Shown here: piece by piece, positions 25,142-33,574 of the stretch
Position numbering within the stretch: position 1 is the first letter of the stretch
Layout: the number at the start of each line of letters is the position of its first letter
DNA from: JAVBJV01 sp031546815
GTDB lineage: Bacteria > Pseudomonadota > Alphaproteobacteria > Acetobacterales > Acetobacteraceae
DNA: 64,000 bases
Direction: 5' to 3'
Assembly (NCBI GenBank): GCA_031546815.1
Contig: JAVBJV010000010.1
Span: 1-64,000, forward strand
The notes under the pieces: model-generated
Seen by the model: only the letters and a program-made list of their open reading frames with translations
Database searches by the model: none
What the model was told of the DNA's origin: nothing
Position numbers and translations under genes: made by a program

Positions 25142-26914
25142 GTGTCCGAACCCGTCCTGAACGTTGCTTCCAGCGCCTCTGGCAGGCGCTGGATCTGGCG
25201 GGAAGCGGAAGAACGCACAGCGATGGCGATCGCCCAGCGACTGGCCCTGCCAGAGCTGCTGGGCCGTTTGCTGGCAGCGCGTGGCATTACTATCGACACG
25301 GCAGCCGACTGGCTGGACCCGACGCTGCGCGCCATGCTGCCCGATCCATCGGTGATGGCCGACATGGATGTGGCGGCGCTGCGCATTGCCAAAGCGGTGG
25401 CGCAGGGCGAAACCGTCGCAGTGTTCGGCGATTACGACGTTGATGGCGCGTGTTCCGGCGCACTGATGGTGCTGTTGCTGCGCGAACTGGGCTGCACGGT
25501 GTTCAGCCACGTGCCGCACCGGCTGACCGAGGGCTACGGCCCCAATGCGCCCGCGCTGGTGCAATTGTGCGATCAGGGCGCCACGCTGGTGATCTGCGTC
25601 GACTGCGGCACAGCGGCGGTCGATATTTTCCCGAGCATCACAGACCGCGCGGATGTGATCGTGCTCGACCACCACAAGGTCGAGGGACGGCTGCCTGCCG
25701 TTGTCGCCGTGGTGAATCCGAACCGACTGGATGACACCTCCGGGCTGGGATCGCTGTGTGCGGGGGCGGTTGCGTTCCTGACCGGCGTTGCCGTGGTGCG
25801 GCAGTTGCGACGCGACGGATTTTTCAGCGCGCGCGCCGAACCCGACATGATCGCGATGCTCGATCTGGTGGCGCTGTCCACCGTGTGCGACGTGATGCCG
25901 CTGACCGGCGTGAACCGCGCGCTGGTGGCACAGGGCCTGAAGGTGATGTCCAAACGCGCGCGCCCCGGCATTGCCGCGCTGCTGGAAGTCGCGGGCGTCA
26001 AGGACACGTTATCGGCCTTCACGTGTGGCTTCGCGCTCGGCCCGCGCATCAACGCAGCCGGGCGGATCGACGACCCCGGTCTCGGCCTGCGTCTGCTGAC
26101 GCTGGACGACCCGTTGGAAGCGCGCCTGCTGGCCGAACGTCTGGACGAGGTGAACCGCCAGCGTCAGCTGGTGGAGGGCGAGATCCTCGACGTTGCGATG
26201 GCCGAGGCCGAACGCCAGTCCGACGCTGGCCACGCCGCCATTCTGGTCTCGGGCGAGGGGTGGCATCCGGGGGTGGTCGGCATCGTCGCTGGACGCATCA
26301 AGGAAAAGTTCAATCGGCCCGCCTGTGTGGCGGCGATCATGGGTGGCGAGGCGAAGGGGTCTGGCCGGTCTATACCCGGACTGGACCTGGGCTCTGCGAT
26401 CATCGTGGCGCGCCAGAGCGGGCTGCTGACCACGGGGGGCGGGCATGCGATGGCGGCGGGGTTCTCGCTGCCGGTGGCCAATCTGGGCAAATTCCACGAC
26501 CTGCTGAACGAACGCCTGACGGCGGCCAATTTTCTGCCCTCGGCGGCGGACTTGCCGGTGGATGGGTCGCTTGCCATCGGCGCGGCCTCGGTCGAGATGG
26601 CGCAGCTTGTCAGCCGCATGGCCCCGTTCGGATCGGGGAACGAGGAACCGATCTTCGTGCTGCCGCGCGTGCGCGTGGTGCGCGCCGATCTGGTCGGGAA
26701 AGAGAGCAACACGGTTCGCGTGTTCCTGGATTCGGCCGAGGGCGGGGCGCGTCTGAAGGCGGTGATGTTCCGCGCCAAGGACACGCCACTGGCCGATTTG
26801 CTGCTGCACGAACGCGCCCCGATCCATCTGGCGGGCTATCTGCGGGCCGAGACCTGGAATGGAAATACATCGGCCAGCTTTATTATTATCGATGGAGTGG
26901 CTTTAGGGAGTTGA
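25142..26914 (+). CDS. recJ: single-stranded-DNA-specific exonuclease RecJ
   Basis: A 590-residue 5'-3' ssDNA exonuclease of the DHH superfamily, acting in RecF-pathway recombination and mismatch repair. Motifs: FGDYDVDGACS (DYDVDG 97-102), VDCGT, VLDHHKVEG (DHH 176-178), GPRINAAGRIDDP, and the DHHA1 signature GGGHAMAAGFSL. The start is taken as GTG 25142 because of its close spacing to glpX; an upstream TTG inside glpX is rejected. tRNA-Glu follows. Confidence 0.94.
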   Translation: MSEPVLNVASSASGRRWIWREAEERTAMAIAQRLALPELLGRLLAARGITIDTAADWLDPTLRAMLPDPSVMADMDVAALRIAKAVAQGETVAVFGDYDVDGACSGALMVLLLRELGCTVFSHVPHRLTEGYGPNAPALVQLCDQGATLVICVDCGTAAVDIFPSITDRADVIVLDHHKVEGRLPAVVAVVNPNRLDDTSGLGSLCAGAVAFLTGVAVVRQLRRDGFFSARAEPDMIAMLDLVALSTVCDVMPLTGVNRALVAQGLKVMSKRARPGIAALLEVAGVKDTLSAFTCGFALGPRINAAGRIDDPGLGLRLLTLDDPLEARLLAERLDEVNRQRQLVEGEILDVAMAEAERQSDAGHAAILVSGEGWHPGVVGIVAGRIKEKFNRPACVAAIMGGEAKGSGRSIPGLDLGSAIIVARQSGLLTTGGGHAMAAGFSLPVANLGKFHDLLNERLTAANFLPSAADLPVDGSLAIGAASVEMAQLVSRMAPFGSGNEEPIFVLPRVRVVRADLVGKESNTVRVFLDSAEGGARLKAVMFRAKDTPLADLLLHERAPIHLAGYLRAETWNGNTSASFIIIDGVALGS

Positions 26915-26956
26915 CGCGGAAGCATTGCTCGGTTAATTCCGCGCCCTGCCCACGAC

Positions 26957-27032
26957 GTCCCGTTCGTCTAGAGGCCTAGGACACCGCCCTTTCACGGCGG
27001 TAACACGAGTTCGAATCTCGTACGGGACGCCA
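26957..27032 (+). tRNA. tRNA-Glu (TTC anticodon)
   Basis: Acceptor strands GTCCCGT (26957-26963) and ACGGGAC (27022-27028), anticodon stem CCGCC/GGCGG around loop CTTTCAC with TTC at 26991-26993, T-arm with GTTCGAATC, discriminator G and encoded CCA (27030-27032). Confidence 0.97.
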
Positions 27033-27112
27033 TTTTCCTTAAAATTTAATATTTTCCACCCAATACACCAGATCGGTGCAGGGATATTCTGTCGTCTTGC
27101 GAACGCCCCCCC

Positions 27113-27146
27113 AAAACAAAACTGGCCGGACAATCTGCCCGGCCAG
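27113..27146 (-). terminator. terminator of the alcohol dehydrogenase gene
   Basis: CTGGCCGG (27122-27129) and CCGGCCAG (27139-27146) form an 8-bp perfect stem with a 9-base loop. On the minus strand it is followed by a run rich in T (complement of 27113-27121). Confidence 0.85.
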
Positions 27147-27170
27147 CTTCATTCAAACCCTCAGATCAAA

Positions 27171-28247
27171 TCAGGGCGTGATCGCAACCTTCAGCACGCC
27201 ATCGCGTTGGTTGGCGAACAGGTCGTAGGCTTCCTCGATCTGGTCCAGCTTGAACCGGTGCGTGACCAGCCCGCCCAGATCCACACGGCCCGAGGCCACC
27301 ACGTCCAGCATGCGGCGCATACGTTCCTTGCCGCCGGGGCACAGCGTGGTACGGATCGACTTGTTGCCCAGACCGGCAGCAAAGGCGTCCAGCGGGATCT
27401 TCAGGTCGGTTGAATACACGCCGAGGCTCGACAGTACCCCACCCGGACGCAGCACGCGCAGCGCGGCTTCAAACGTCGCCTGTGTGCCGAGCGATTCGAT
27501 CGCCACATCCACACCGCGCCCGTCCGTCAGACGCATGATCGCATCGACCGGGTTTTCCTTCTTGAAGTCCACAACGTAATCGGCGCCCATCCGCTTCGAC
27601 ATTTCCATGCGGGCTGGGACCGTATCGACGGTGATGATCTTCGTGGCCCCCATCAACCGGGCGCCAGCTGTGGCGCACAGGCCGATCGGGCCTTGCGCGA
27701 ACACCGCCACCGTGTCGCCGATCTTGATGCCGCCGGTTTCAGCGCCCGAAAAACCCGTCGACATAATATCGGGGCACATCAGCACCTGTTCGTCGGTGAT
27801 GTTGTCGGCAATCGGGGCCAGGTTGGCCATCGCGTCTGGCACGCGCACGTATTCGGCCTGGCAGCCATCGATCGTGTTGCCGAATTTCCAGCCGCCGATG
27901 GCTTCCCAGCCATGCTTGTTACCCGTGCCGTCCTGCGAGCCACAGCCGCACAGGCAGGCATGGCTCCAGCCGGATGGGGTGATGGCCCCGGCGACCACGC
28001 GCTGGCCTTCCTTGAAGCCCTTCACACCGGAACCCAGACGTTCGATCACACCGACCGGTTCGTGGCCGATGGTCAGGCCTTTGGCAACCGGATACTCGCC
28101 CTTCAGGATATGCACGTCGGTGCCGCAGATTGTGGTGGTGGTCACCCGCATCAGCGCGTCGTTCGGCCCGATTTCGGGGATCGGCTTGTCATCCAGCACG
28201 ATCCGGCCTTTCTCGACGAAGATGGCGGCTTTCATTTTTTTGGTCAT
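27171..28247 (-). CDS. zinc-dependent alcohol dehydrogenase (secondary-alcohol type)
   Basis: A 358-residue medium-chain dehydrogenase. The catalytic-zinc ligands are seen in TTTICGTDVHI (Cys) and LTIGHEPVGVIE (His-Glu), with an aspartate in the VLMCPDIMSTGF segment as in Thermoanaerobacter/Clostridium NADP-type secondary ADHs. The structural-zinc four-cysteine lobe is reduced to CLCGCG. The coenzyme loop is FAQGPIGLCATAGARLMGA. It is divergent from a Crp/Fnr regulator, whose gap carries an 18-bp palindrome and an anaerobox-like site, so fermentative or low-oxygen expression is plausible. Substrate unknown. Confidence 0.88.
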   Translation of the reverse strand: MTKKMKAAIFVEKGRIVLDDKPIPEIGPNDALMRVTTTTICGTDVHILKGEYPVAKGLTIGHEPVGVIERLGSGVKGFKEGQRVVAGAITPSGWSHACLCGCGSQDGTGNKHGWEAIGGWKFGNTIDGCQAEYVRVPDAMANLAPIADNITDEQVLMCPDIMSTGFSGAETGGIKIGDTVAVFAQGPIGLCATAGARLMGATKIITVDTVPARMEMSKRMGADYVVDFKKENPVDAIMRLTDGRGVDVAIESLGTQATFEAALRVLRPGGVLSSLGVYSTDLKIPLDAFAAGLGNKSIRTTLCPGGKERMRRMLDVVASGRVDLGGLVTHRFKLDQIEEAYDLFANQRDGVLKVAITP

Positions 28248-28390
28248 GCAAAAGGCTTTCCTGTTAGGGGACGCGAGCTATGACCAATTGGATTACCGGT
28301 GGAACATTCCGTCCATGATCCCGCGCAAGGCGACTGCAGAAATACATCACAAACGCTTGAATTTTATACGCTTCGCAGTGCAGCAAAATT

Positions 28391-28440
28391 TTAACCTTGC
28401 TCAAACCCGCCCACGGACGCAGAACTCACGCGCGTGAGTT
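28391..28440. promoter_or_regulatory. 18-bp palindrome and degenerate anaerobox between ADH and Crp/Fnr genes
   Basis: AACTCACGCGCGTGAGTT (28423-28440) is a perfect 18-bp palindrome 41 bases before the regulator's start, a natural place for autoregulation. At 28391-28404 the minus strand reads TTGA-N6-TTAA, one base from the TTGA-N6-TCAA Fnr/FixK consensus. Both lie in the divergent promoter region. Binding factors are inferred. Confidence 0.4.
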
Positions 28441-28481
28441 GTGGCGGCATGTTCCTGCCACGGTAGCGGCAAGGAGACAGG

Positions 28482-29177
28482 ATGAGCCAGATCGACCGTG
28501 CGCAGATTGCCGAACTGGCGCTGTTCGCGGGAATGTCGCCCGAGGCACTGGATGACATTCTCGGGCAGGCCCGCTCGCTGCACGTGCCGAAAGGCAAGAC
28601 CGTCTTTCAGCAGAACGAACACGCGCATTCCTTTTTCCTGCTGCTGCATGGCCGCCTGCGGGTGACGCAGATCACCGCCGAGGGGCAGCAGGTCGTGGTG
28701 CGGTTTGTAGGCGCGGGCGACATCTTCGGCATGGCGCAGGCGATCGGGCGCGACAATTACCCGGCGACGTCAACTGCGGCGGTCGATTCCGTCGTGCTGG
28801 CCTGGCCCGCTGCGTCCTGGGGGCCGCTGACCGAGAAATACCCCGCCATCGCAACGAAGACTCTGCTCGCCGTGGGCACACGCGTGCAGGAAGCGCATGC
28901 ACGCCTGCGCGAGATCTCGACCGAGCAGGTGGAACAGCGTGTGGCGCGTGCGGTGCTGCGGCTCGCCAATCAGGCCGGGCGCAAACTGGCCGAGGGTGTG
29001 CTGATCGACTTCCCGATCTCGCGTCAGGATATTGCGGAGCTGACCGGCACGTCGCTCTACACGGTCAGCCGTATTTTCAGTATCTGGGAAACCAAGAACT
29101 GGGTCGCCGGGGGCAGGCAGCGCATTCTGGTGCGCAACCCGCATCAGCTGGTGCTGCTGGCCGAGGGCAACGCCTGA
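28482..29177 (+). CDS. Crp/Fnr-family transcriptional regulator (Dnr/NnrR-like)
   Basis: A 231-residue regulator with a cyclic-nucleotide-binding-type beta-roll (about 10-130), dimerisation helix, and C-terminal winged helix with recognition helix ISRQDIAELTGTSLYTVSRI near 182-201. It lacks the N-terminal cysteine cluster of oxygen-sensing Fnr, so it resembles Dnr/NnrR/FixK-type members that sense NO (via haem) or are controlled by level. AAGGAGACAGG precedes the ATG. Position at the edge of the ubiTUV island suggests it controls that island through TTG-N8-CAA type sites such as the one at 31880. Confidence 0.88.
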   Translation: MSQIDRAQIAELALFAGMSPEALDDILGQARSLHVPKGKTVFQQNEHAHSFFLLLHGRLRVTQITAEGQQVVVRFVGAGDIFGMAQAIGRDNYPATSTAAVDSVVLAWPAASWGPLTEKYPAIATKTLLAVGTRVQEAHARLREISTEQVEQRVARAVLRLANQAGRKLAEGVLIDFPISRQDIAELTGTSLYTVSRIFSIWETKNWVAGGRQRILVRNPHQLVLLAEGNA

Positions 29178-29368
29178 TCGATTGACGTTTCCAGCGCAGC
29201 CAGAAAGTCGGGCACGGATTGCTGGTGCTCGGAGCATGATTCCGACACCGTATGAAAGATCGCAATCGGGCAACCCACGCAGCGCATGCGATGGCGGATG
29301 AAGACCGGAATCGTATCCGGCCAGCGGCGCATCACATCGTTGACGAGCATGTCGGCCAGATGCGCCAT
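29144..29368 (-). CDS. DUF1858 / hybrid-cluster-protein-associated redox disulfide protein
   Basis: A 74-residue protein matching the small redox-disulfide domain often found with hybrid cluster protein: a helical start (LADMLVNDVMRRWPDTIPVFIRH in pieces), then RCVGCPIA with a CxxC pair. ATG 29368 has GAGGG upstream and lies 10 bases after the ubiV stop, so it is the fourth gene of the ubiT-ubiU-ubiV operon. The family is tied to anaerobic and nitrosative metabolism, and its biochemical role is unknown. The 3' end overlaps the convergent Crp/Fnr gene by 34 bases. Confidence 0.78.
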   Translation of the reverse strand: MAHLADMLVNDVMRRWPDTIPVFIRHRMRCVGCPIAIFHTVSESCSEHQQSVPDFLAALETSIDQALPSASSTS

Positions 29369-29378
29369 GGCGAGGCCC

Positions 29379-30308
29379 TCAGCCAGCGCCGATCGCATGG
29401 GCCTGACGCCGGGTGATCAGCTTTGCACCCTCCGTCCCATGCAGGAAGCCGTTGGCGAACGGCACGTCCGGATAGACCACCGCCATTTCCGCCGCGGCAG
29501 AGTCCGCATCGCGCTTGCCGTCCAGCGTGTCGCGGAACAGGCGCGCAATCGCCACCATGTCGCAGTCCTGCGGTGACAGACGCAGCGCCGAGATCCCGGC
29601 CGCCTTCAGGCTGTCCAGATCGCCGATCAGATTGCCGCAGGTATGCGACAGGGTCTGCACGCCGTTCATCGACAGGAAGTGTTCACCCGCGAGTGTATCC
29701 ACGCGCAGACCATCCGGGTCCTTGTCGCAGACGAACTGGCAGTTGTCCTTGGTCAGCTTGTGCAGGCGCGCATGATAGCAACGCCCCGAGATCGCCAGCG
29801 GTACGCGGCCAAACGCAAACGCCTCGAACGCCACATCCGGCACACGCGCCACGATGGCGGCGACCGATTCCATCGGCAGTTCCGGCGGCAGGCAGATGCG
29901 CTTCGCACCCTGGTCCGCGAAGAACTGCGCCGTCGTTTCGTTGTAGACGTTGATGAACGGCCCCAGCACATGCGGACGCTGCTTCAGATACAGCAGCGTC
30001 GAGATGTCGTTCACCTCGACCATGAAGTCTTCGTTGCGGGTCAGCTCCGCCGTCATGCGGCGTTCGCGTTCCAGTGAGATCAGTTGCAGCGACGACAGCA
30101 GAACTGTCTTGCCCGCGCTTACCAGCCGCTCGATTACGGCGGGGATCTGTTCGGCATAAAACGGCGACCGCTTCGAGCAGATCACTTCGCCCACGGCCAC
30201 CACATCGACCGGCGCTTCATCGGCGATGCGGAAATAGAAGTCGCGCCACTTTGCGGCGTCCCAGTTGTAGAAGACGGGGCCAAGGGTCAGTTGCATTGGA
30301 GTGCTCAT
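29379..30308 (-). CDS. ubiV: O2-independent ubiquinone hydroxylation protein UbiV (peptidase U32 family)
   Basis: A 309-residue [4Fe-4S] protein that in E. coli forms a complex with UbiU and hydroxylates the ubiquinone ring without oxygen. Cluster cysteine candidates: VGEVICSKRSPF, ISGRCYHARLH and DNCQFVCDKDPDG, the pattern of the UbiV branch. The chain starts TLGPVFYNWDAAKWRDFY, also typical. Only two bases separate it from ubiU. Prenyl-quinone synthesis under anoxia fits the neighbouring Crp/Fnr regulator. Confidence 0.93.
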   Translation of the reverse strand: MSTPMQLTLGPVFYNWDAAKWRDFYFRIADEAPVDVVAVGEVICSKRSPFYAEQIPAVIERLVSAGKTVLLSSLQLISLERERRMTAELTRNEDFMVEVNDISTLLYLKQRPHVLGPFINVYNETTAQFFADQGAKRICLPPELPMESVAAIVARVPDVAFEAFAFGRVPLAISGRCYHARLHKLTKDNCQFVCDKDPDGLRVDTLAGEHFLSMNGVQTLSHTCGNLIGDLDSLKAAGISALRLSPQDCDMVAIARLFRDTLDGKRDADSAAAEMAVVYPDVPFANGFLHGTEGAKLITRRQAHAIGAG

Positions 30309-30310
30309 TT

Positions 30311-31288
30311 TCAGCGCCAGACCTTGTTGTAAGCGCCAACCGTGGTGGTCTGGCCTTCGGTCATGCGGGCGAGGCCTGCGTTTTCAATCGGGCGATTGGC
30401 TTCAAGGTCTTCCAGCGCGCGACGGAACGACTTCACCACACCCTCGATATACGCGCGGCCACGCTGGCGGCCTTCGATCTTCAGCGCGGTGACGCCCGCT
30501 TTCTTCAGGCCGGGCAGCATGGTGGCGGCATCCAGGCTCACCGGTTCCTCGAACAGATAGCCCGATCCCTGTGATGTGCTGAAGCGCCCCTTGCACAGTG
30601 TGGGGTATGCAGCGGGTTCGCTTTTATCGAACGTGTTGATGGTGAATTCGCCAAGGCGCGAGACAAGCTGATCGCCTTCGTCACGATAATTCACATGGCT
30701 GGCGGGCGAGCACACGCCGTTCATGTTGGGCGACTTGCCGGTGGCATAGGACGACAGCGAACAGCGGCCTTCCGCCATCACGCACAGGCCGCCGAACACG
30801 AAGACTTCGGTTTCGCATTTGGTGTGTTTGGTGATCGCCGCGATTTCCGGCACGCTGAGCACGCGCGGCAACACCACGCGCTGTGCGCCGAAATTTTCCA
30901 TGTAGAAATTGATCGCATCCGGATTGGCCGCGGCAGCCTGCACCGAGACATGCAGACGCTGCGTCGGATGCCGCTTCGCCGTATACGCCATCAGCCCCAC
31001 ATCGGCGAGGATCAGCGCATAGGCGCCTGCCGTCACCGCATCGTCCACTGCGCGGTGCCATAGTTCGACGTTGCCGGCGCGCGGGAAGGTGTTGATCGCC
31101 ACCAGCACCTTGGCGTTGCGTTGGTTCGCGTAGGCGACGCCCTCGGCCATTTCGACCCGGTTGAAGTTCAGGCCGGGGAAGTTGCGTGCGTTGGTCTCGT
31201 CGTTGAAGCCGCAATAGACCGCATCGGCACCCGCATTGACGGCGACTTTCAGGGCGGCGGGGGTTCCCGCCGGGCAGATCAGTTCCAT
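30311..31288 (-). CDS. ubiU: O2-independent ubiquinone hydroxylation protein UbiU (peptidase U32 family)
   Basis: A 325-residue partner of UbiV. It begins MELICPAGTPAALKVAVNAG and has the [4Fe-4S] cysteines in FGGLCVMAEGRCSLSSY and MNGVCSPASH, plus a later TLCKGRF. Despite the U32 peptidase label no protease activity is expected. Its start overlaps the ubiT end by 10 bases, a tight operon order ubiT-ubiU-ubiV. Confidence 0.93.
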   Translation of the reverse strand: MELICPAGTPAALKVAVNAGADAVYCGFNDETNARNFPGLNFNRVEMAEGVAYANQRNAKVLVAINTFPRAGNVELWHRAVDDAVTAGAYALILADVGLMAYTAKRHPTQRLHVSVQAAAANPDAINFYMENFGAQRVVLPRVLSVPEIAAITKHTKCETEVFVFGGLCVMAEGRCSLSSYATGKSPNMNGVCSPASHVNYRDEGDQLVSRLGEFTINTFDKSEPAAYPTLCKGRFSTSQGSGYLFEEPVSLDAATMLPGLKKAGVTALKIEGRQRGRAYIEGVVKSFRRALEDLEANRPIENAGLARMTEGQTTTVGAYNKVWR

Positions 31289-31830
31289 GTGTCGACCTTT
31301 GTGTTTTCGCGGTTGCCCTGCATGCGTGACTGGATGGGCGCGGCGACGCGGCGCATCAGCGGTTCGGCCAGAGACTGCAACGGACCGAGAGTCTGCGCGG
31401 CAATTTGCACGATATCGATCTGCGCATCGTCGATGGCGTTACGCAGGGCCAGCACGGCCTCGACATCGCCCTCGACCACCATGTCGCGCGAGAAGAACAG
31501 TGCGTCGCCGTCGTAAGATCCGTCGATCTGCCCCACCAGCCCGGCCAGCGGGCCCGAGATGCGCGCATGCAGGAACGGCGGCAATTCGCGCACGGCCCGC
31601 GCACGCGGCAGCGATGGTTCCAGCACGAAGGCGAAGGGCAGGTCTGTCGGGTTGATGCCGAAGCGCTTTTCGGCATACGGGCCGAGGCGTTCGAAGATAC
31701 GCGGATGCGCTGCCGTCACCGCGCGCATGAACATGCCGAGCAACGGCTGCAGCGGCCACAATGGCAATGGACGCGCGGCCAGCGCCAGCAGCGGCGGCAC
31801 GGTTGGAATGGTGGCGGCAGACGGGGACAT
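31279..31830 (-). CDS. ubiT: ubiquinone anaerobic biosynthesis accessory factor UbiT (SCP2 domain)
   Basis: A 183-residue protein with a sterol-carrier-protein-2-like lipid-binding domain (about residues 60-150; FAFVLEPSLPRARAV, ISGPLAGLVGQIDGSYDGDALFFSRDMVVEGD in pieces). In E. coli UbiT binds prenyl intermediates for the anaerobic route. It is the first gene of the ubiTUV operon. AAGAGG precedes the ATG, and an anaerobox-like TTGCGCCAGATCAA lies 50 bases upstream. Confidence 0.9.
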   Translation of the reverse strand: MSPSAATIPTVPPLLALAARPLPLWPLQPLLGMFMRAVTAAHPRIFERLGPYAEKRFGINPTDLPFAFVLEPSLPRARAVRELPPFLHARISGPLAGLVGQIDGSYDGDALFFSRDMVVEGDVEAVLALRNAIDDAQIDIVQIAAQTLGPLQSLAEPLMRRVAAPIQSRMQGNRENTKVDTWN

Positions 31831-31879
31831 GGCGGTACCTCTTGGGGCTGCAACCTATCGGGGGTAAGTCATGCTATCG

Positions 31880-31893
31880 TTGCGCCAGATCAA
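31880..31893. promoter_or_regulatory. anaerobox-like (Fnr/FixK/Dnr) site in the ubiT-ubiD divergent region
   Basis: TTGCGCCAGATCAA fits the alphaproteobacterial Fnr/FixK consensus TTG(A/C)-N6-(T/G)CAA with no mismatch. Its centre is 57 bases from the ubiT start codon. With a -10-like GATAGG (complement of 31854-31859) it would stand near -40, an activator position. It is about 200 bases from ubiD. Function is inferred from sequence and context. Confidence 0.6.
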
Positions 31894-32089
31894 AGACGCG
31901 GGCAGGCCCGCATGGTGACTGCTCAAGACTGTCCGATAATGCTACTGTGGTGGCCGTCTGGCGGCACTTTCCTACGCTTCCGGTGCTCATGGACTTAATG
32001 TCCACTCCGCTCCGGGTCTCGGAAAGCACCACCATACGACTCACCACAGCGCATTCTCGAACAGTCTCTGAATCCCTAGGAGAACCACG

Positions 32090-33574
32090 GTGTCGCGCGT
32101 TTTGCCGCAATTTCACGATTTGCGTGATTTCATTGCCTATCTGGAATCGCGCGGCGAATTGCAGCGCATTCGCGAACCGGTCTCCGTCGTGCACGACATG
32201 ACCGAGATTCACCGCCGCGTCCTGGCTGCCGGTGGCCCCGCGCTGTTGTTTGAACAGCCCATCCGTGCCGATGGCCGTCTGTCCACCATGCCGATGCTGG
32301 TCAATCTGTTCGGCACCGTGCAGCGTGTCGCCTGGGGCCTTGGCACCACGGTGGAGGGGCTGCCCGCGCTGGGCGAGATGCTGGCCGAGCTGCGCGAACC
32401 CCAGCCGCCACAGGGCCTGCGCGAGATCTGGAACAAGCTGCCGCTGGCCCGCGCCGCCCTGTCGATGCGCCCGCGCGAGACCCGCACATCGGCCATTCCG
32501 CGTCTGGTGCGCACGGGCGAGACGGTGGATCTGGCCGATCTGCCGATCCAGATTCCCTGGCCGGGCGAACCCGCGCCGCTGGTCATCACGCGCCCGCCCG
32601 AGGGCCACGCGGTGGATGACGCCAATGTCGGCGTTTACCGCATGCAGGTGCTGGGGCGGGATCGGCTGATCATGCGCTGGCTCGCGCATCGGGGCGGGGC
32701 GAAGCATCATCATCTGTGGCGCAAACAGGGGCGCGACATGCCGGTGGCGATTGCTATCGGTACCGACCCCGCGACCATCATGTCGGCCGTGCTGCCACTG
32801 CCCGAGGATATGTCCGAACTGAAATTCTCGGGCGTGCTGCGTGGCGAGCGGCCAAAGCTGATCCCGTGCAACAGCGTGCCGCTGATGGTGCCTGCCGATG
32901 CGGAAATCGTGATCGAAGGTCTGGTTTCGGCTACCGAGACTGCACCTGAAGGCCCGTATGGCGATCACACCGGGTATTACAATTCGGTCGAGGAATTCCC
33001 GGTGATGCGCGTCACCGCGATCACCATGCGGCAGAACCCGATCTACCTGTCCACGTACACGGGCCGTCCGCCGGATGAACCCTCGCGCATTGGCGAGGCG
33101 CTGAACGAATTGTTCCTGCCGCTGGTGCGCCGCCAGTTCCCCGAGATCGTCGATTTCTGGCTGCCGCCCGAGGCGTGTTCGTACCGGATTGCGGTTGCCT
33201 CGATCCGCAAGCGTTATCCGGGGCAGGCGCGGCGGCTGATGATGGGGCTGTGGTCGATGCTGCCGCAGCTGACCTACACGAAGATGCTGATCCTGGTGGA
33301 CGACGATATCAACGTGCGAGACTGGTCGGATGTGATGTGGGCGATCTCGACCCGGTCGGACCCGTCGCGCGATCTGCTGACGGTGAACGACACGCCGATC
33401 GATTATCTGGATTTTGCCTCGCCGAAATCGGGGCTGGGTGGCAAGCTGGGGATCGACGCAACCAACAAATTGGGCGCCGAGACCGACCGCGAATGGGGCG
33501 AGATCCTGAAGATGTCGCCCGATGTGGTGGCGCGTGTGGATGCGATGTGGTCGCGACTGGGGATCAAAAGCTGA
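32090..33574 (+). CDS. ubiD: 3-octaprenyl-4-hydroxybenzoate carboxy-lyase UbiD
   Basis: A 494-residue prenylated-FMN-dependent decarboxylase of ubiquinone synthesis. Seen: start LRDFIAYLESRGELQRI, the prFMN/Mn site region AHRGGAKHHHLW, catalytic E-x-P-E-G-P-like ETAPEGPYGDHTGYY, and a C-terminal INVRDWSDVMWAISTRSDP. The start is GTG with CTAGGAGAACC upstream. Its stop overlaps the ubiX start, which supplies the cofactor. Divergence from ubiTUV makes this a joint anaerobic/aerobic quinone locus. Confidence 0.95.
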   Translation: MSRVLPQFHDLRDFIAYLESRGELQRIREPVSVVHDMTEIHRRVLAAGGPALLFEQPIRADGRLSTMPMLVNLFGTVQRVAWGLGTTVEGLPALGEMLAELREPQPPQGLREIWNKLPLARAALSMRPRETRTSAIPRLVRTGETVDLADLPIQIPWPGEPAPLVITRPPEGHAVDDANVGVYRMQVLGRDRLIMRWLAHRGGAKHHHLWRKQGRDMPVAIAIGTDPATIMSAVLPLPEDMSELKFSGVLRGERPKLIPCNSVPLMVPADAEIVIEGLVSATETAPEGPYGDHTGYYNSVEEFPVMRVTAITMRQNPIYLSTYTGRPPDEPSRIGEALNELFLPLVRRQFPEIVDFWLPPEACSYRIAVASIRKRYPGQARRLMMGLWSMLPQLTYTKMLILVDDDINVRDWSDVMWAISTRSDPSRDLLTVNDTPIDYLDFASPKSGLGGKLGIDATNKLGAETDREWGEILKMSPDVVARVDAMWSRLGIKS

